DNA from: Rhodospirillales bacterium
GTDB taxonomy: Bacteria > Pseudomonadota > Alphaproteobacteria > Acetobacterales > Acetobacteraceae
Reading direction: 5' to 3'
Assembly (NCBI GenBank): GCA_017304945.1
Contig: JAFKLG010000065.1
Location: forward strand, 20,429 to 84,428
Length of the DNA stretch: 64,000 nucleotides
Every line of letters starts with the position of its first letter. The first letter of the stretch is position 1. Shown piece after piece: positions 35,041-44,747 of the stretch. The position numbers were made by a program, and so were the translations under genes. A model generated the notes under the pieces. That model was not told the DNA's origin, did not search any database, and worked only from the letters and a program-made list of their open reading frames with translations.

Positions 35041-36417
35041 ATGTCCGCCGACTCCCGCATGATGACGCTGATCGCCTTCCTGCAGGCGCAGAACTGCTCG
35101 AACCTGCCGGGCTCCTGGCGCCATCCCGCGACGACGCTCGATTTCCTGACGCCGGACTACTACCAGCGCATCGCGCGCACGCTGGAAGAGGGCAAGATCC
35201 AGCTTGCGTTCTTCGACGACCGGCTGGCCTTGCCCGATCTGTTCACCGGCCATCACGAGGCCGCGGTCGGGTCCGGCGTGCGTGCGGTCAAGCTCGATCC
35301 CTGCACGATCGCCATGGCCATGGGCATGGTCACCCAGCGGCTCGGCCTCGGCTCGACCTACTCGACCACCTATTACGAGCCGTACCACGTGGCGCGCGTG
35401 TTCGCGACGATGGACCTGATGCTGCGCGGCCGCGTGGCCTGGAACATCGTCACCTCGCTGAACAGCGCCGAGGCGCTGAATTTCGGCCAGGACGCGCATC
35501 TGGAACACGACGCGCGCTACGACCGCGCCGACGAGTTCATGGACGTGGTGATGGGGCATTGGAACACGTGGGAGGACGACGCGCTCGCGCTGGACAAGGC
35601 GAGCGGGCGCTTCGCCGATCCGGCCAAGGTGCACCGGCTGGACCACCAAGGCGCGTTCTTCCGTTCGCGCGGCCCGTTCTCCGTGCCGCGCTCGCCGCAG
35701 GGCCATCCGGTGCTGATCCAGGCGGGGCAGAGCGGGCGGGGCCGCGCCTTCGCCGCGCACTGGGCGGAGCTGGTGTTCGTGGTCTATCCGAACCTGGAGG
35801 CGGGCAAGAAGCAATACGCGGCGTTCAAGGCCGAGGTGGCGGCGGCCGGGCGCGACCCGGCGCGGGTGAAGGTCGCGCCCGCCTGCTACGTGATCGTCGG
35901 AGAGACCGAGGCGATGGCGCAGGAGAAGCGCGCGGTGATCGAGGCGACGGCGCGCGAGGTGGATGCGCTGGTGCTGATCTCGGAGGTGCTGAACTACGAC
36001 TTCGGCGCGAAGCCGCTGGACGAGCCGTTCAGCGACGAGGAGCTGCGCGGCTTTGGCTGGCACGGGTTCCGCGACCGCATCATCGAGGCGTCGGGCAAGC
36101 AGAACCCCACCGTGCGCGACTTCGTGGCGCTGTCGGGCCGCGGCACGATCAAGGAGCACAAGGTGTTCTGCGGCACGCCCGCCCAGGTGGCGGACCAGAT
36201 GGAGGAGTGGTTCGTCGCGCCGGCCTGCGACGGGTTCGTGCTGGCGGCGACGCACATGCCGGGCGCGTATGAGGACGTGGTGCGCCTGCTGGTGCCCGAG
36301 CTGCAGCGGCGCGGCCTGTTCCAGCGCGAGTACGCGGGCGCGACGCTGCGGGAGAATCTCGGCCTGCCGATCCCGCGCGCGGTGGACTGGCAGCAGGCGC
36401 GGAGGGCCGCGTCGTGA
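35041..36417 (+). CDS. NtaA/DmoA-family FMN-dependent monooxygenase
   Basis: This 458-aa class C flavin monooxygenase is of the nitrilotriacetate monooxygenase A / dimethylsulfide monooxygenase type. It uses FMNH2 from a separate reductase. Landmarks are the early GSWRHPATTLDFLTPDYYQRIARTLEEGKIQLAFFDD, RVAWNIVTSLNSAEALNFG, HVDG-like HRLDHQGAFFRSRGPF, GHPVLIQAGQSGRGRAFAAHWAELVFV and the late FVLAATHMPGAYEDVVRLLVPELQRRGLF. The substrate is not predicted. It is four-base coupled to the lyase gene that follows (GTGA). No reductase gene is adjacent. Confidence 0.94.
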   Translation: MSADSRMMTLIAFLQAQNCSNLPGSWRHPATTLDFLTPDYYQRIARTLEEGKIQLAFFDDRLALPDLFTGHHEAAVGSGVRAVKLDPCTIAMAMGMVTQRLGLGSTYSTTYYEPYHVARVFATMDLMLRGRVAWNIVTSLNSAEALNFGQDAHLEHDARYDRADEFMDVVMGHWNTWEDDALALDKASGRFADPAKVHRLDHQGAFFRSRGPFSVPRSPQGHPVLIQAGQSGRGRAFAAHWAELVFVVYPNLEAGKKQYAAFKAEVAAAGRDPARVKVAPACYVIVGETEAMAQEKRAVIEATAREVDALVLISEVLNYDFGAKPLDEPFSDEELRGFGWHGFRDRIIEASGKQNPTVRDFVALSGRGTIKEHKVFCGTPAQVADQMEEWFVAPACDGFVLAATHMPGAYEDVVRLLVPELQRRGLFQREYAGATLRENLGLPIPRAVDWQQARRAAS

Positions 36418-37271
36418 GCCGCCTGCGCAGCCTGCTGTTCACCCCGGCCAATCACGCGCGGCGGGTCGAGAAGGCGCTGACCTTACCGGCCGATGCAGTG
36501 ATCCTCGACCTGGAGGACGCGGTGGCCAATGCCGAGAAGCCGGCGGCGCGACAGGTCGTGGCCGCGACGCTCGCGCTGCCGCGGCGCAATGCGCTGTATG
36601 TCCGCGTCAACGCGCTGAGCACCGGCTGGAGTTACGCCGACCTGGTCGCGGTGGTGCAGCCGGGCCTCGACGGGATCGTGCTGCCGAAAGTGGAGGATGC
36701 CGACCAGCTCCGCACGGCGGACTGGCTGATCGGGGCGCTGGAGGCCGAACGCGAGCTGACGCCAGGCCGCATCGATTTGGTGCCGATCATCGAGACGGCG
36801 ACCGGCATTTCGGCGCTGGAGCGGATCGTGCGGGCGGGCACGCGCACGCGGCGGCTGGCGTTCGGCGCGGGCGACTTCACGCTGGATTGCGGCATGACCT
36901 GGTCGCGCGACGAACTCGAGCTGCTGCCGGCGCGGGCCGCGTGCGTCACCGCCTCCCGCGCGGCCGGACTCGAGCCGCCGCTGGACACGGTGTGGGCCGA
37001 CTTGCGCGATCCGGACGGGTTCGTCGCCTCCGCCGCGCGCGCCGCCGGGCTGGGGTTCCAGGGCAAGATGTGCATCCATCCCGACCAGATCGCCCCGGCC
37101 AACGCGGCGTTCACCCCGAGCGACGCGGCGCTGGCGCAGGCGCGGCGGATCGTGGCGGCGTTCGAGGCGGCCGAGGCGCAAGGGTCGGCATCGATCCAGC
37201 TCGACGGGCAGTTCATCGACTACCCGATCGTCGCGCGGGCGCGGCGGGTGATCGCACTCGGCGAAGCGTAG
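36414..37271 (+). CDS. CitE-like CoA-ester lyase (HpcH/HpaI aldolase family)
   Basis: This 285-aa TIM-barrel enzyme is of the citrate-lyase beta-subunit/malyl-CoA lyase group. It has LRSLLFTPANHARRVEKAL, the metal-binding region ADAVILDLEDAVANAEK, YVRVNALSTGW, GIVLPKVEDADQL, DLVPIIETATG (metal ligand Glu) and LAFGAGDFTLDCGM. The C-terminal half has FQGKMCIHPDQIAPANAAFTPS. It would cleave a 3-hydroxy-acyl-CoA, producing acetyl- or glyoxylate-type products; the specific ester is unknown. The start is GTG overlapping the monooxygenase stop. Confidence 0.94.
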   Translation: MSRLRSLLFTPANHARRVEKALTLPADAVILDLEDAVANAEKPAARQVVAATLALPRRNALYVRVNALSTGWSYADLVAVVQPGLDGIVLPKVEDADQLRTADWLIGALEAERELTPGRIDLVPIIETATGISALERIVRAGTRTRRLAFGAGDFTLDCGMTWSRDELELLPARAACVTASRAAGLEPPLDTVWADLRDPDGFVASAARAAGLGFQGKMCIHPDQIAPANAAFTPSDAALAQARRIVAAFEAAEAQGSASIQLDGQFIDYPIVARARRVIALGEA

Positions 37272-37284
37272 CGCGCGCATCGGA

Positions 37285-37307
37285 CCGCGGGACGATAGTT
37301 CCCGCGG
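37285..37307. terminator. Convergent hairpin between CitE-like and amidase operons
   Basis: CCGCGGGA at 37285-37292 pairs with TCCCGCGG at 37300-37307 around a seven-base loop. It lies in the 62 bases between the CitE-like gene stop and the last gene of the minus-strand operon. There is no T-run, so the bidirectional terminator role is inferred from position. Confidence 0.5.
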
Positions 37308-37333
37308 CCCTCAGCCGGAGGGCAGCTCCGGAG

Positions 37334-37516
37334 TCAGCGTGACGGCGTCGGCAGGCGGAAGGCGCTGAGCGGCTCCTCGGCATAGGAGCGCGGGCCGCGC
37401 ACCAGCGCGGCGGCGCGATCCATGTCGCGCACCAGGGCCTCGAGCTTGGGCATGTCCTCCGGCTTGGGCGTAAGCCCGGTTGCCTTGACGCGGGCGGCGA
37501 AGGTCATCTCGTCCAT
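37334..37516 (-). CDS. AtzG-like small protein, amidase-associated
   Basis: This 60-aa protein is directly downstream of an amidase gene (15-base gap). The sequence EMTFAARVKATGLTPKPEDMPKLEALVRDMDRAAALVRG resembles the GatC/AtzG-type small subunits. These wrap around amidases of the AtzE type and stabilise them. The end EEPLSAFRLPT is like the C-terminal ...EP(A/S)LIF tail of AtzG. The assignment comes from size, position and weak motif similarity. Its counterpart at 40436-40621 is a second copy of the arrangement. Confidence 0.7.
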   Translation of the reverse strand: MDEMTFAARVKATGLTPKPEDMPKLEALVRDMDRAAALVRGPRSYAEEPLSAFRLPTPSR

Positions 37517-37531
37517 GGCGTGGCTCTCCTG

Positions 37532-38944
37532 TCAGTTGGCGGCCAGGGCCGCGGCCGGCGCGCTCAGGGTGGGGCGGGCGGAACGGTACGACGTCGCCTT
37601 CTCGTAGGCATCGCCTGCCTTCAGCACCAGGTGATCCTCGAACGGGCGGCCGGCGATCTGCAGCGAGGTCGGCAGGCCGTTGCGATCGAAACCGTTGCAG
37701 ACGGACAGCGCCGGGAAGCCCGTCATGTTGAACGGCCGCGTCAGCGACGCGCCGGCGGAGGAATCGTAGCCACCCAGTTCGGGCGCGGTCATCTGCCGCG
37801 TCGGCATCAGCAGCAGGTCGCAACCGGTCATCACCGCCGTGACCTCCTGCACCAGGCGGGTGCGCTCGCGCTGCGCGTTCACGTAGTCGGCGGCGGTGAC
37901 GAAGGCGCCCGCCATGATGCGCAGCCGGCCGCGCTCACCATAGAGATGCGGCGTCTTCTGCAGCCACTCGCGATGAATCGCATAGGCCTCGGCGGCGGTG
38001 ATCAGCCCGTTCACGTCGGTGAACAGGCCGAGTGGCGAGAGCGTCACGTCGGTGACCGTGGCGCCGAGGGCGCGGAAGACTTCGAGCGAGGCCTCGAAGG
38101 CGGCGAGCACGTCGGGTTCGCAGGTCAGGTCGGTCTCGAAGAAATGCCGCGGCACGCCGATGCGCAGGCCCTTCAGGTCACCGCCCAGGGCGGCGGCGAA
38201 ATCGACCGGCGGCACGGTGGCGCTGGCCGCATCCAACGGGTCGTGCTTCGCCAGCACCTGCATCATCAGCGCGCAGTCCTCGCTGGTCCAGCACATCGGG
38301 CCGGCATGATCGAGCGAGGGCGACAGCGGCAGGATGCCGCGCCGGCTGAGATAGCCATAGGTCGGCTTGAGGCCGGAGATGCCGCACCAGGACGCCGGCC
38401 CGCGGATCGAGCCGCCGGTGTCGGTGCCCATCGCCGCCATCGCCAGACCGGCGGCCACCGCCACGCCCGACCCGGACGATGAGCCGCCGGGTTCGCGCGC
38501 CGTGTTCCAGGGATTGCGCGCCGGCGGCCAGGGCAGGTCGAAGGAGGCGCCGCCGATCGCGAACTCCCAGGTGGAGAGCTTGCCCAGCGTGATCGTGCCG
38601 GCCTCGCGCAGCAGCGCGACGGTGAAGGCGTCGGCATCCGGCACGTGGTCGCGGAACAGCGCGGAGTGGCCGGTCGTCGCGACGCCGGCGGTGTTGTAGA
38701 TGTCCTTGAGCCCGATCGGGATGCCGTGCAGCGGGCCCTTGTAATGTCCCCCGGCGATCTCGGTCTCGGCCGTGCGTGCCGCGGCGAGCGCGGCGTCGGC
38801 CAGCGGCAGGATGTAGGCGTTGAGCTGCGCGTCATAGGCGGCGATGCGATCGAGAAAAATCCGGGTCAGCTCGACCGGGGACAGCTTGCGCGCGCGGATC
38901 AGCGCGGAAGCCTCGGCAATGGTCATGAAATACGGGTCGGACAC
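37532..38944 (-). CDS. Amidase-signature hydrolase, copy 1
   Basis: This 470-aa amidase-signature enzyme has the Ser-cisSer-Lys triad at Lys80 (GIPIGLKDIYN), Ser155 (PGGSSSGSG) and Ser179 (GTDTGGSIRGPA), with the usual 75 and 24 residue spacings. It is similar to AtzE-like and GatA-like hydrolases. The start is GTG 38944, supported by GAGGAGG five bases upstream; the ATG further upstream lacks one. It is nearly collinear with the amidase at 48909, sharing long identical DNA stretches. It lies in an importer operon with a second amidase and two AtzG-like genes, so it probably hydrolyses an imported amide. Confidence 0.93.
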   Translation of the reverse strand: MSDPYFMTIAEASALIRARKLSPVELTRIFLDRIAAYDAQLNAYILPLADAALAAARTAETEIAGGHYKGPLHGIPIGLKDIYNTAGVATTGHSALFRDHVPDADAFTVALLREAGTITLGKLSTWEFAIGGASFDLPWPPARNPWNTAREPGGSSSGSGVAVAAGLAMAAMGTDTGGSIRGPASWCGISGLKPTYGYLSRRGILPLSPSLDHAGPMCWTSEDCALMMQVLAKHDPLDAASATVPPVDFAAALGGDLKGLRIGVPRHFFETDLTCEPDVLAAFEASLEVFRALGATVTDVTLSPLGLFTDVNGLITAAEAYAIHREWLQKTPHLYGERGRLRIMAGAFVTAADYVNAQRERTRLVQEVTAVMTGCDLLLMPTRQMTAPELGGYDSSAGASLTRPFNMTGFPALSVCNGFDRNGLPTSLQIAGRPFEDHLVLKAGDAYEKATSYRSARPTLSAPAAALAAN

Positions 38945-39044
38945 GACGCCCTCCTCTCCCTTTGAACTCTGTCTTCCGGCCCCAGCCGTCCGGCGGTGAC
39001 ACGGGCCGGCGGCGACCACGCGGTCGCCCCGGCCCGCATCGGCA

Positions 39045-40436
39045 TCACGCCACCAGAGCGGGCCGCTTCTTGCGCCATTCCGTGGCCGTCTCGTAGGCGT
39101 GGCCGGCGCGGAACAGCGTGGCTTCGTCGAACGGTCGCGCGACGAGCTGCATGCTCACGGGCAGGCCACCCGCGCCGAAGCCGGTGCAGACGCTCATCGC
39201 CGGATTGCCGGTGACGTTGAACGGGATGGTGAAGTTGGGCTTGTCGAGCATCGCCCATTTCGGCACTTCGGTGATCTTCGGCGCTTCGGCGGGCTGCGCG
39301 GCGGTGACGAGGATGTCGACATCCGCCATCGCCGCCTGCATTTCCAGGCACAGCAGTCGCCGGCGGCGGATCGCCTGCACGTAGTCGGAGGCGCGGATCA
39401 GGCCGCCCAGCGCGAGGCGGTCGCGGAACAGCTCGCCGTAGTCGTTGAAGCGGGTCTTGAACCAGGGCTCGTGCACCGCATAGGCCTCGGACAGCAGGAT
39501 CAGCCAGCCGGGCGCGTTGTAGTCGGCGAGCGGCGACAGCTTCACCTCGCGCACCTCGGCACCGAGATGCTCGAACACCTCGAGCGCATGGTCGATGCCG
39601 AGACGGGTGGCGGGGCTGGCGGGATGGTCGTCCTCGAAGAAGTGACGCACGACGCCGATGCGCAGGCCCTTCACCCCGGCATTGAGGCCGAGTGTGTAGT
39701 CGGGCGCGACGCGCGCGGCGCTGGCCGGATCGGTCGGATCGTGACCGGCGATCGCCTGCAGCAGCAGCGCGCAATCCTCCACCGTCCAGGCCATCGGGCC
39801 GGTGTGATCCAGCGTGAAGGACAGCGGCAGCACGCCGGCGCGGCTGCACAACCCGTAGGTCGGCTTGATCCCGGCGATGCCGCACAGCGCGGACGGGCCG
39901 CGGATGGAGCCGCCGGTGTCGGAGCCGGTGCCGCCCATGATCATGCCGGCGGCGACCGCCGCTCCGGTGCCCGAGGACGAGCCCGCCGGGAAATGGTCGG
40001 CGTTCCACGGGTTGCGGGCCGGCGGCCAGGGCAGGTCGAAGGACGGGCCGCCCATCGCGAACTCATGCGTGGCGAGCTTGCCCAGCATCACGGTGCCGGC
40101 CTCGGCCCATTGCCGCACCACGGTGGAATCCGCGGTGGGGACGTTGTCCTCGAGCAGTTTCGAATGCGCCGTCGTGCGGATGCCGGCGGTGTTGTAGATG
40201 TCCTTGTGGGCGATCGGGATCCCGTCCAGCGGGCCCTTCGCCGCGCCCGACATGACGCGCGTCTCGGCCGCCTTGGCATCCGCCAGCGCGCGTTCCTCGG
40301 TGACCAGCAGGAAGGCGTTCAACACCGGATCGACGGCCTTGATGCGTTCCAGGCAGGTGGTGGCGAGTTCGACCGGCGAGAGCTTGCGGGCAGCGATCAG
40401 GCGCGACGCCTCGGCGATGGTGAGGAACTCGGTCAT
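39045..40436 (-). CDS. Amidase-signature hydrolase, copy 2
   Basis: This 463-aa enzyme has a triad at Lys78 (PIAHKDIYNTAG), Ser153 (PAGSSSGTG) and Ser177 (GSDTGGSIRGPS). It is more divergent than copies 1 and 3: it has PLSFTLDHTGPMAWTVEDCALLLQAIAGHDPTDPASA, and ends TEWRKKRPALVA. ATG 40436 overlaps the stop of the AtzG-like gene by one base (TGATG), typical of AtzG-AtzE pairs. By family analogy it could hydrolyse a biuret-, urea- or allophanate-like amide. The substrate is open. Confidence 0.93.
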   Translation of the reverse strand: MTEFLTIAEASRLIAARKLSPVELATTCLERIKAVDPVLNAFLLVTEERALADAKAAETRVMSGAAKGPLDGIPIAHKDIYNTAGIRTTAHSKLLEDNVPTADSTVVRQWAEAGTVMLGKLATHEFAMGGPSFDLPWPPARNPWNADHFPAGSSSGTGAAVAAGMIMGGTGSDTGGSIRGPSALCGIAGIKPTYGLCSRAGVLPLSFTLDHTGPMAWTVEDCALLLQAIAGHDPTDPASAARVAPDYTLGLNAGVKGLRIGVVRHFFEDDHPASPATRLGIDHALEVFEHLGAEVREVKLSPLADYNAPGWLILLSEAYAVHEPWFKTRFNDYGELFRDRLALGGLIRASDYVQAIRRRRLLCLEMQAAMADVDILVTAAQPAEAPKITEVPKWAMLDKPNFTIPFNVTGNPAMSVCTGFGAGGLPVSMQLVARPFDEATLFRAGHAYETATEWRKKRPALVA

Positions 40437-40621
40437 CACCCGATCTCCGCCTCGAAGATGAGCGCGGGTTCGGCCTCACGTGGCAGCGGCTCCGTCACCC
40501 GCGCGATCATCGCCTGCAGCTTGGGATAGGCGGCGCGCAGCGTCGCCGTCTGCGCCGGGGTCAGGGTCAGGCCGGTCTGCGCGATCAGCGCGTCGAAGGC
40601 GGCGGGGTCGATCTCGGACAT
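40436..40621 (-). CDS. AtzG-like small amidase subunit
   Basis: This 61-aa protein begins MSEIDPAAFDALIAQTGLTL, has a helix (ATLRAAYPKLQAMIARVTEPL) and ends EAEPALIFEAEIG. The GatC/AtzG pattern (helical pair, then a tail ending in EPA-LIF) is clear. The gene precedes and overlaps the amidase by one base, as atzG precedes atzE in cyanuric acid pathways. It lies ten bases after the importer ATPase gene. Confidence 0.82.
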   Translation of the reverse strand: MSEIDPAAFDALIAQTGLTLTPAQTATLRAAYPKLQAMIARVTEPLPREAEPALIFEAEIG

Positions 40622-40631
40622 TGGTTTCCTT

Positions 40632-41631
40632 TCAGGCCGGCACGGTTTCGGTCGCGCGCACGCAGCGGACCATGGCGCCGGTGGGTGAGGTGATCACGGG
40701 GACGTCGCCGGTGCGGCAGGCATCCCGCGTGTAGCGGCAGCGCGGTGCGAAGGCGCAGCCGGGCGGCAGGCTGGCCAGGTTGGGCGGCGTGCCGGGAATC
40801 GTCTCCAGCTTCGATCCGCGCATGGCGCCGTGGACGGTCGAGGCCAGCAGCCCCTGGGTGTAGGGATGCTGCGGGTGGCGCATGATCTCGCGCGTGGTGC
40901 CGCTCTCGACGAAGCGCCCGGCATACATCACGGCAATGCGGTCGGAGATCTCCGCCGCGACGCCGACGTCGTGGGTGACGAAGACGATCGCCATGCCGAG
41001 TTCCTGTTGCAACTGGCGCAGCAGCAGCAGCACCTGGATCTGCACCGTGACGTCGAGCGCGGTGGTCGGCTCGTCGGCCAGCAGCACGGAGGGCGAGCAG
41101 GCGAGCGCGAGCGCGATCATCGCGCGCTGGCGCATGCCCCCCGACATCTCGTGGGGATAGTTCTTCAACCGCCGTTCGGGGGACGGGATCTTCACGCGTT
41201 CCAGCAGGCCGAGCGCGCGCTGCATGGCGGTGCGGCGATCGACGCCCTCGTGCTGCACGATCGTCTCGGCGATCTGCTCGCCGATCGTGTAGACCGGATC
41301 GAGGGCGGCCATCGGCTCCTGGAAGATCATCGAGATCGCGCCGCCGCGCAGCTTGGCGAGCTCCGCCGCGGGCAGGCCGAGGATCTCCCGCCCGTCCAGC
41401 CAGATCTTGCCGTGCACCTGCGCGTAGCCGGGCAGCAGGCCCATCAGCGCCTTGAGGCTGACGCTCTTGCCCGACCCGGACTCGCCCAGGATGGTGAGCG
41501 TCTCGCCACGCCGCAGCGCGAAGCTGGCGCCGTTCACCGCGGCGACGTCGGTGTTGCGCCGCTTGAACCGGACGGTGAGGTCGTCGACCTGCAGCACCGG
41601 CGTGTCGGTCGTGGTGGCGGCGAGGCCGATA

Positions 41632-41639
<8 letters not shown>
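40632..41639 (-). CDS. Dpp/Opp-type ABC importer ATPase, DppD-like
   Basis: This 335-aa ATPase has a Walker A motif [12 protein letters not shown], the Q-loop region [16 protein letters not shown], the signature [15 protein letters not shown] and Walker [15 protein letters not shown]. After the ATP-binding cassette a C-terminal oligopeptide extension contains the iron-sulfur-type Cys motif [14 protein letters not shown]. It overlaps the preceding ATPase gene by eight bases. It works with the second ATPase and two permeases of this operon. Confidence 0.96.
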
Positions 41640-42692
<1,053 letters not shown>

Positions 42693-42696
<4 letters not shown>

Positions 42697-43604
42697 TTGT
42701 TCAGCCTCACATCCATGGCGCTGCGCAATCCATCGCTCATCAGGTTGAAGCACATCGAGGTGACGAAGATCATGACGCCGGGCAGCGCGGCCACGTAGGG
42801 CTGCACGTAGATCGCCTGGCGCAGCGAGTTGAGCATCAGCCCCCATTCCGGTTCGGGCGGGGTGACGCCGAGGCCGAGGAAGGACAGGCCGGCCGAGAGG
42901 ATGATCGAGACGCTGATCAGGCTGGTCGCGTAGACCAGGATCGGCCCCAGCACGTTGGCGAGCACGTGGTGGCGTATGATCTGCAAGGTCGTGGTGCCGG
43001 AGGCGCGCGCCGCCTCCACGAAGTCGAGGCTGCGCGATTGCGTCGTCACCGTCTCGGCGACGCGGACCATCGGCGGGATGAACACGACGCCCAGCGCCAG
43101 GATGGAGTTGGTGAGCCCGTTCCCCAGCATGCCGCAGATGGCGACCGCGAGTAGGATGGAGGGGAAGGCGTAGAACACGTCCATCGTGCGCATGATGATC
43201 GTGTTCACCCAGCCGCCGCTGTAGCCGGCGAGGATGCCGAGGAAGCCGCCGACGACCAGGGAGATCGTCACCGGCAGGATCGCCGCGAGCAGCGACAGGC
43301 GGCCCCCGTAGCAGAGCCGGGTCCAGAGGTCGCGGCCGGTTTCGTCGGTGCCGAGCCAATGGCCGGGGGTGCCGATTGGTTTCAGGCGGGCGAGCACGGA
43401 GCCGGCATAAGGGTCGGCGTTGGTGACCAGCGGCGCGCCGAGGGTGATGAACAGGATGCCGATCAGCATCAGCGTGACGATGATGGTGACCGGGTCGCGC
43501 AGCAGTCGCTGCCCGACGGATTTCCAGTAGCCGGGTGCGGGCGCGGCCGGGGCATCGGCGGCGGGCAGCACCCGCTGCGCGGTGTCGATGGTGGCGTCTG
43601 ACAT
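42693..43604 (-). CDS. Dpp/Opp-type ABC importer permease, DppC-like
   Basis: This 303-aa inner-membrane protein has an N-terminal cytoplasmic stretch of about 35 residues, then six membrane helices. The DppC-type [24 protein letters not shown] loop follows the first helix, and the EAA signature is in [25 protein letters not shown]. The C-terminal helix region ends [16 protein letters not shown], as usual. The start is ATG 43604 with AGGAA upstream. It lies 14 bases after the DppB-like gene. Confidence 0.95.
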
Positions 43605-43618
43605 GACGGAGTTCCTGT

Positions 43619-44557
43619 TCACCGCCGGATCCGCGGATCGATCGCCGCCTGGGCGATATCGACCAGCAGGTTCAGCAACACGAAGAAGGTGGCGAGCACG
43701 AGGATGGTCGCCTGCAGGACGGGGATGTCGCGACGGAAGATCGCGAGGTTCAGCAGGTTGCCGGAGCCCGGCCAGTTGAACACGGTCTCGACCAGGATCG
43801 AGCCGCCCAGCAGGTAGCCGAATTGCAGCCCCATCAGCGCGAGCACCGGGGGCGCGGCGTTCTTGATGATGTGGCGCAGCACGGGCCAGCGGGTGAGGCC
43901 TTTCGCCGAGAGCGCGCCCACGAAGTCCTGCCCCAGGATGTCCAGCACGGTGGCGCGCACCAGCCGGCCGATCACGCCCATCGGAATCAGCGACAGGGTG
44001 ACGACGGGAAGCACGAGGAAGTCGAGCCGCTGCCAGATCGGCAGGGAGTCGTCGCCCATGCCTTGCGCGGGCAGCCAGTCGTGCAGCACGGCGCAGGCGA
44101 GCACCAGGACGATGGCGCACCAGTAATGCGGCAGGGAGACGCCGGCGGTGGCGATCGCGGAGGCGAGCTTGTCGGGCCAGCGGCCGTGGTAGAGGGCGGC
44201 GATCAGGCCGGTGACGATGCCGAGGGCGAAGCCGAGGGCCGCGCCGAGGATCGCCAGGATGAAGGTGTTCTCGAGCGCGGTGACGAGCTGGCCCCAGACC
44301 GGGGTCGCGTTGAACACGGACAGCCCGAAATCCCCGTGCAGGGCGCGCATCAGCCAGAGCAGGTATTGCACGTAGAGCGGCTTGTCGAAGCCATAGGCCG
44401 CCTTCATCTGCGCGACGATCTCGGGCGAGGCTTCGGGCGGCATCAGCATGTCGATGGGGTTGCCAGGGGCGAGATGCACCAGGCCGAACACCACCAGCGA
44501 GACGCCGAGGAGGATCGGGATGGCCTGCAGCAGACGGCGGAGGGCGAAGACGAGCAT
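43619..44557 (-). CDS. Dpp/Opp-type ABC importer permease, DppB-like
   Basis: This 312-aa protein is the first gene of the minus-strand operon. The N-terminal helix MLVFALRRLLQAIPILLGVSLVVF is followed by HLAPGNPIDMLM (DppB-type PGDP region). The EAA-like segment is ATVLDILGQDFVGALSAKGLTRWPVLRHIIKN, and the C-terminal helices end DIAQAAIDPRIR. Start 44557 is the conserved DppB start, while a longer frame adds 18 unsupported residues. A divergent isochorismatase-type gene begins 190 bases away, so both promoters should lie in between. Confidence 0.95.
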   Translation of the reverse strand: MLVFALRRLLQAIPILLGVSLVVFGLVHLAPGNPIDMLMPPEASPEIVAQMKAAYGFDKPLYVQYLLWLMRALHGDFGLSVFNATPVWGQLVTALENTFILAILGAALGFALGIVTGLIAALYHGRWPDKLASAIATAGVSLPHYWCAIVLVLACAVLHDWLPAQGMGDDSLPIWQRLDFLVLPVVTLSLIPMGVIGRLVRATVLDILGQDFVGALSAKGLTRWPVLRHIIKNAAPPVLALMGLQFGYLLGGSILVETVFNWPGSGNLLNLAIFRRDIPVLQATILVLATFFVLLNLLVDIAQAAIDPRIRR

Positions 44558-44747
44558 CGGCGCGACATTCCATGCGGTGCAGTGCGATGCGCGCTGCGGT
44601 GCAACATCCATGCCTAACGCCGCCGTGGGGGTCCGACGCAGCCCTCACGCGGGCGTGGCGCAGGATTTATGCACTTGCCGCCGTTTCAGCCTGGCCTGTC
44701 GCTTGCATCAGGCAGTCCGACGGATTGATCACGAAGAGGGCTCCGAG

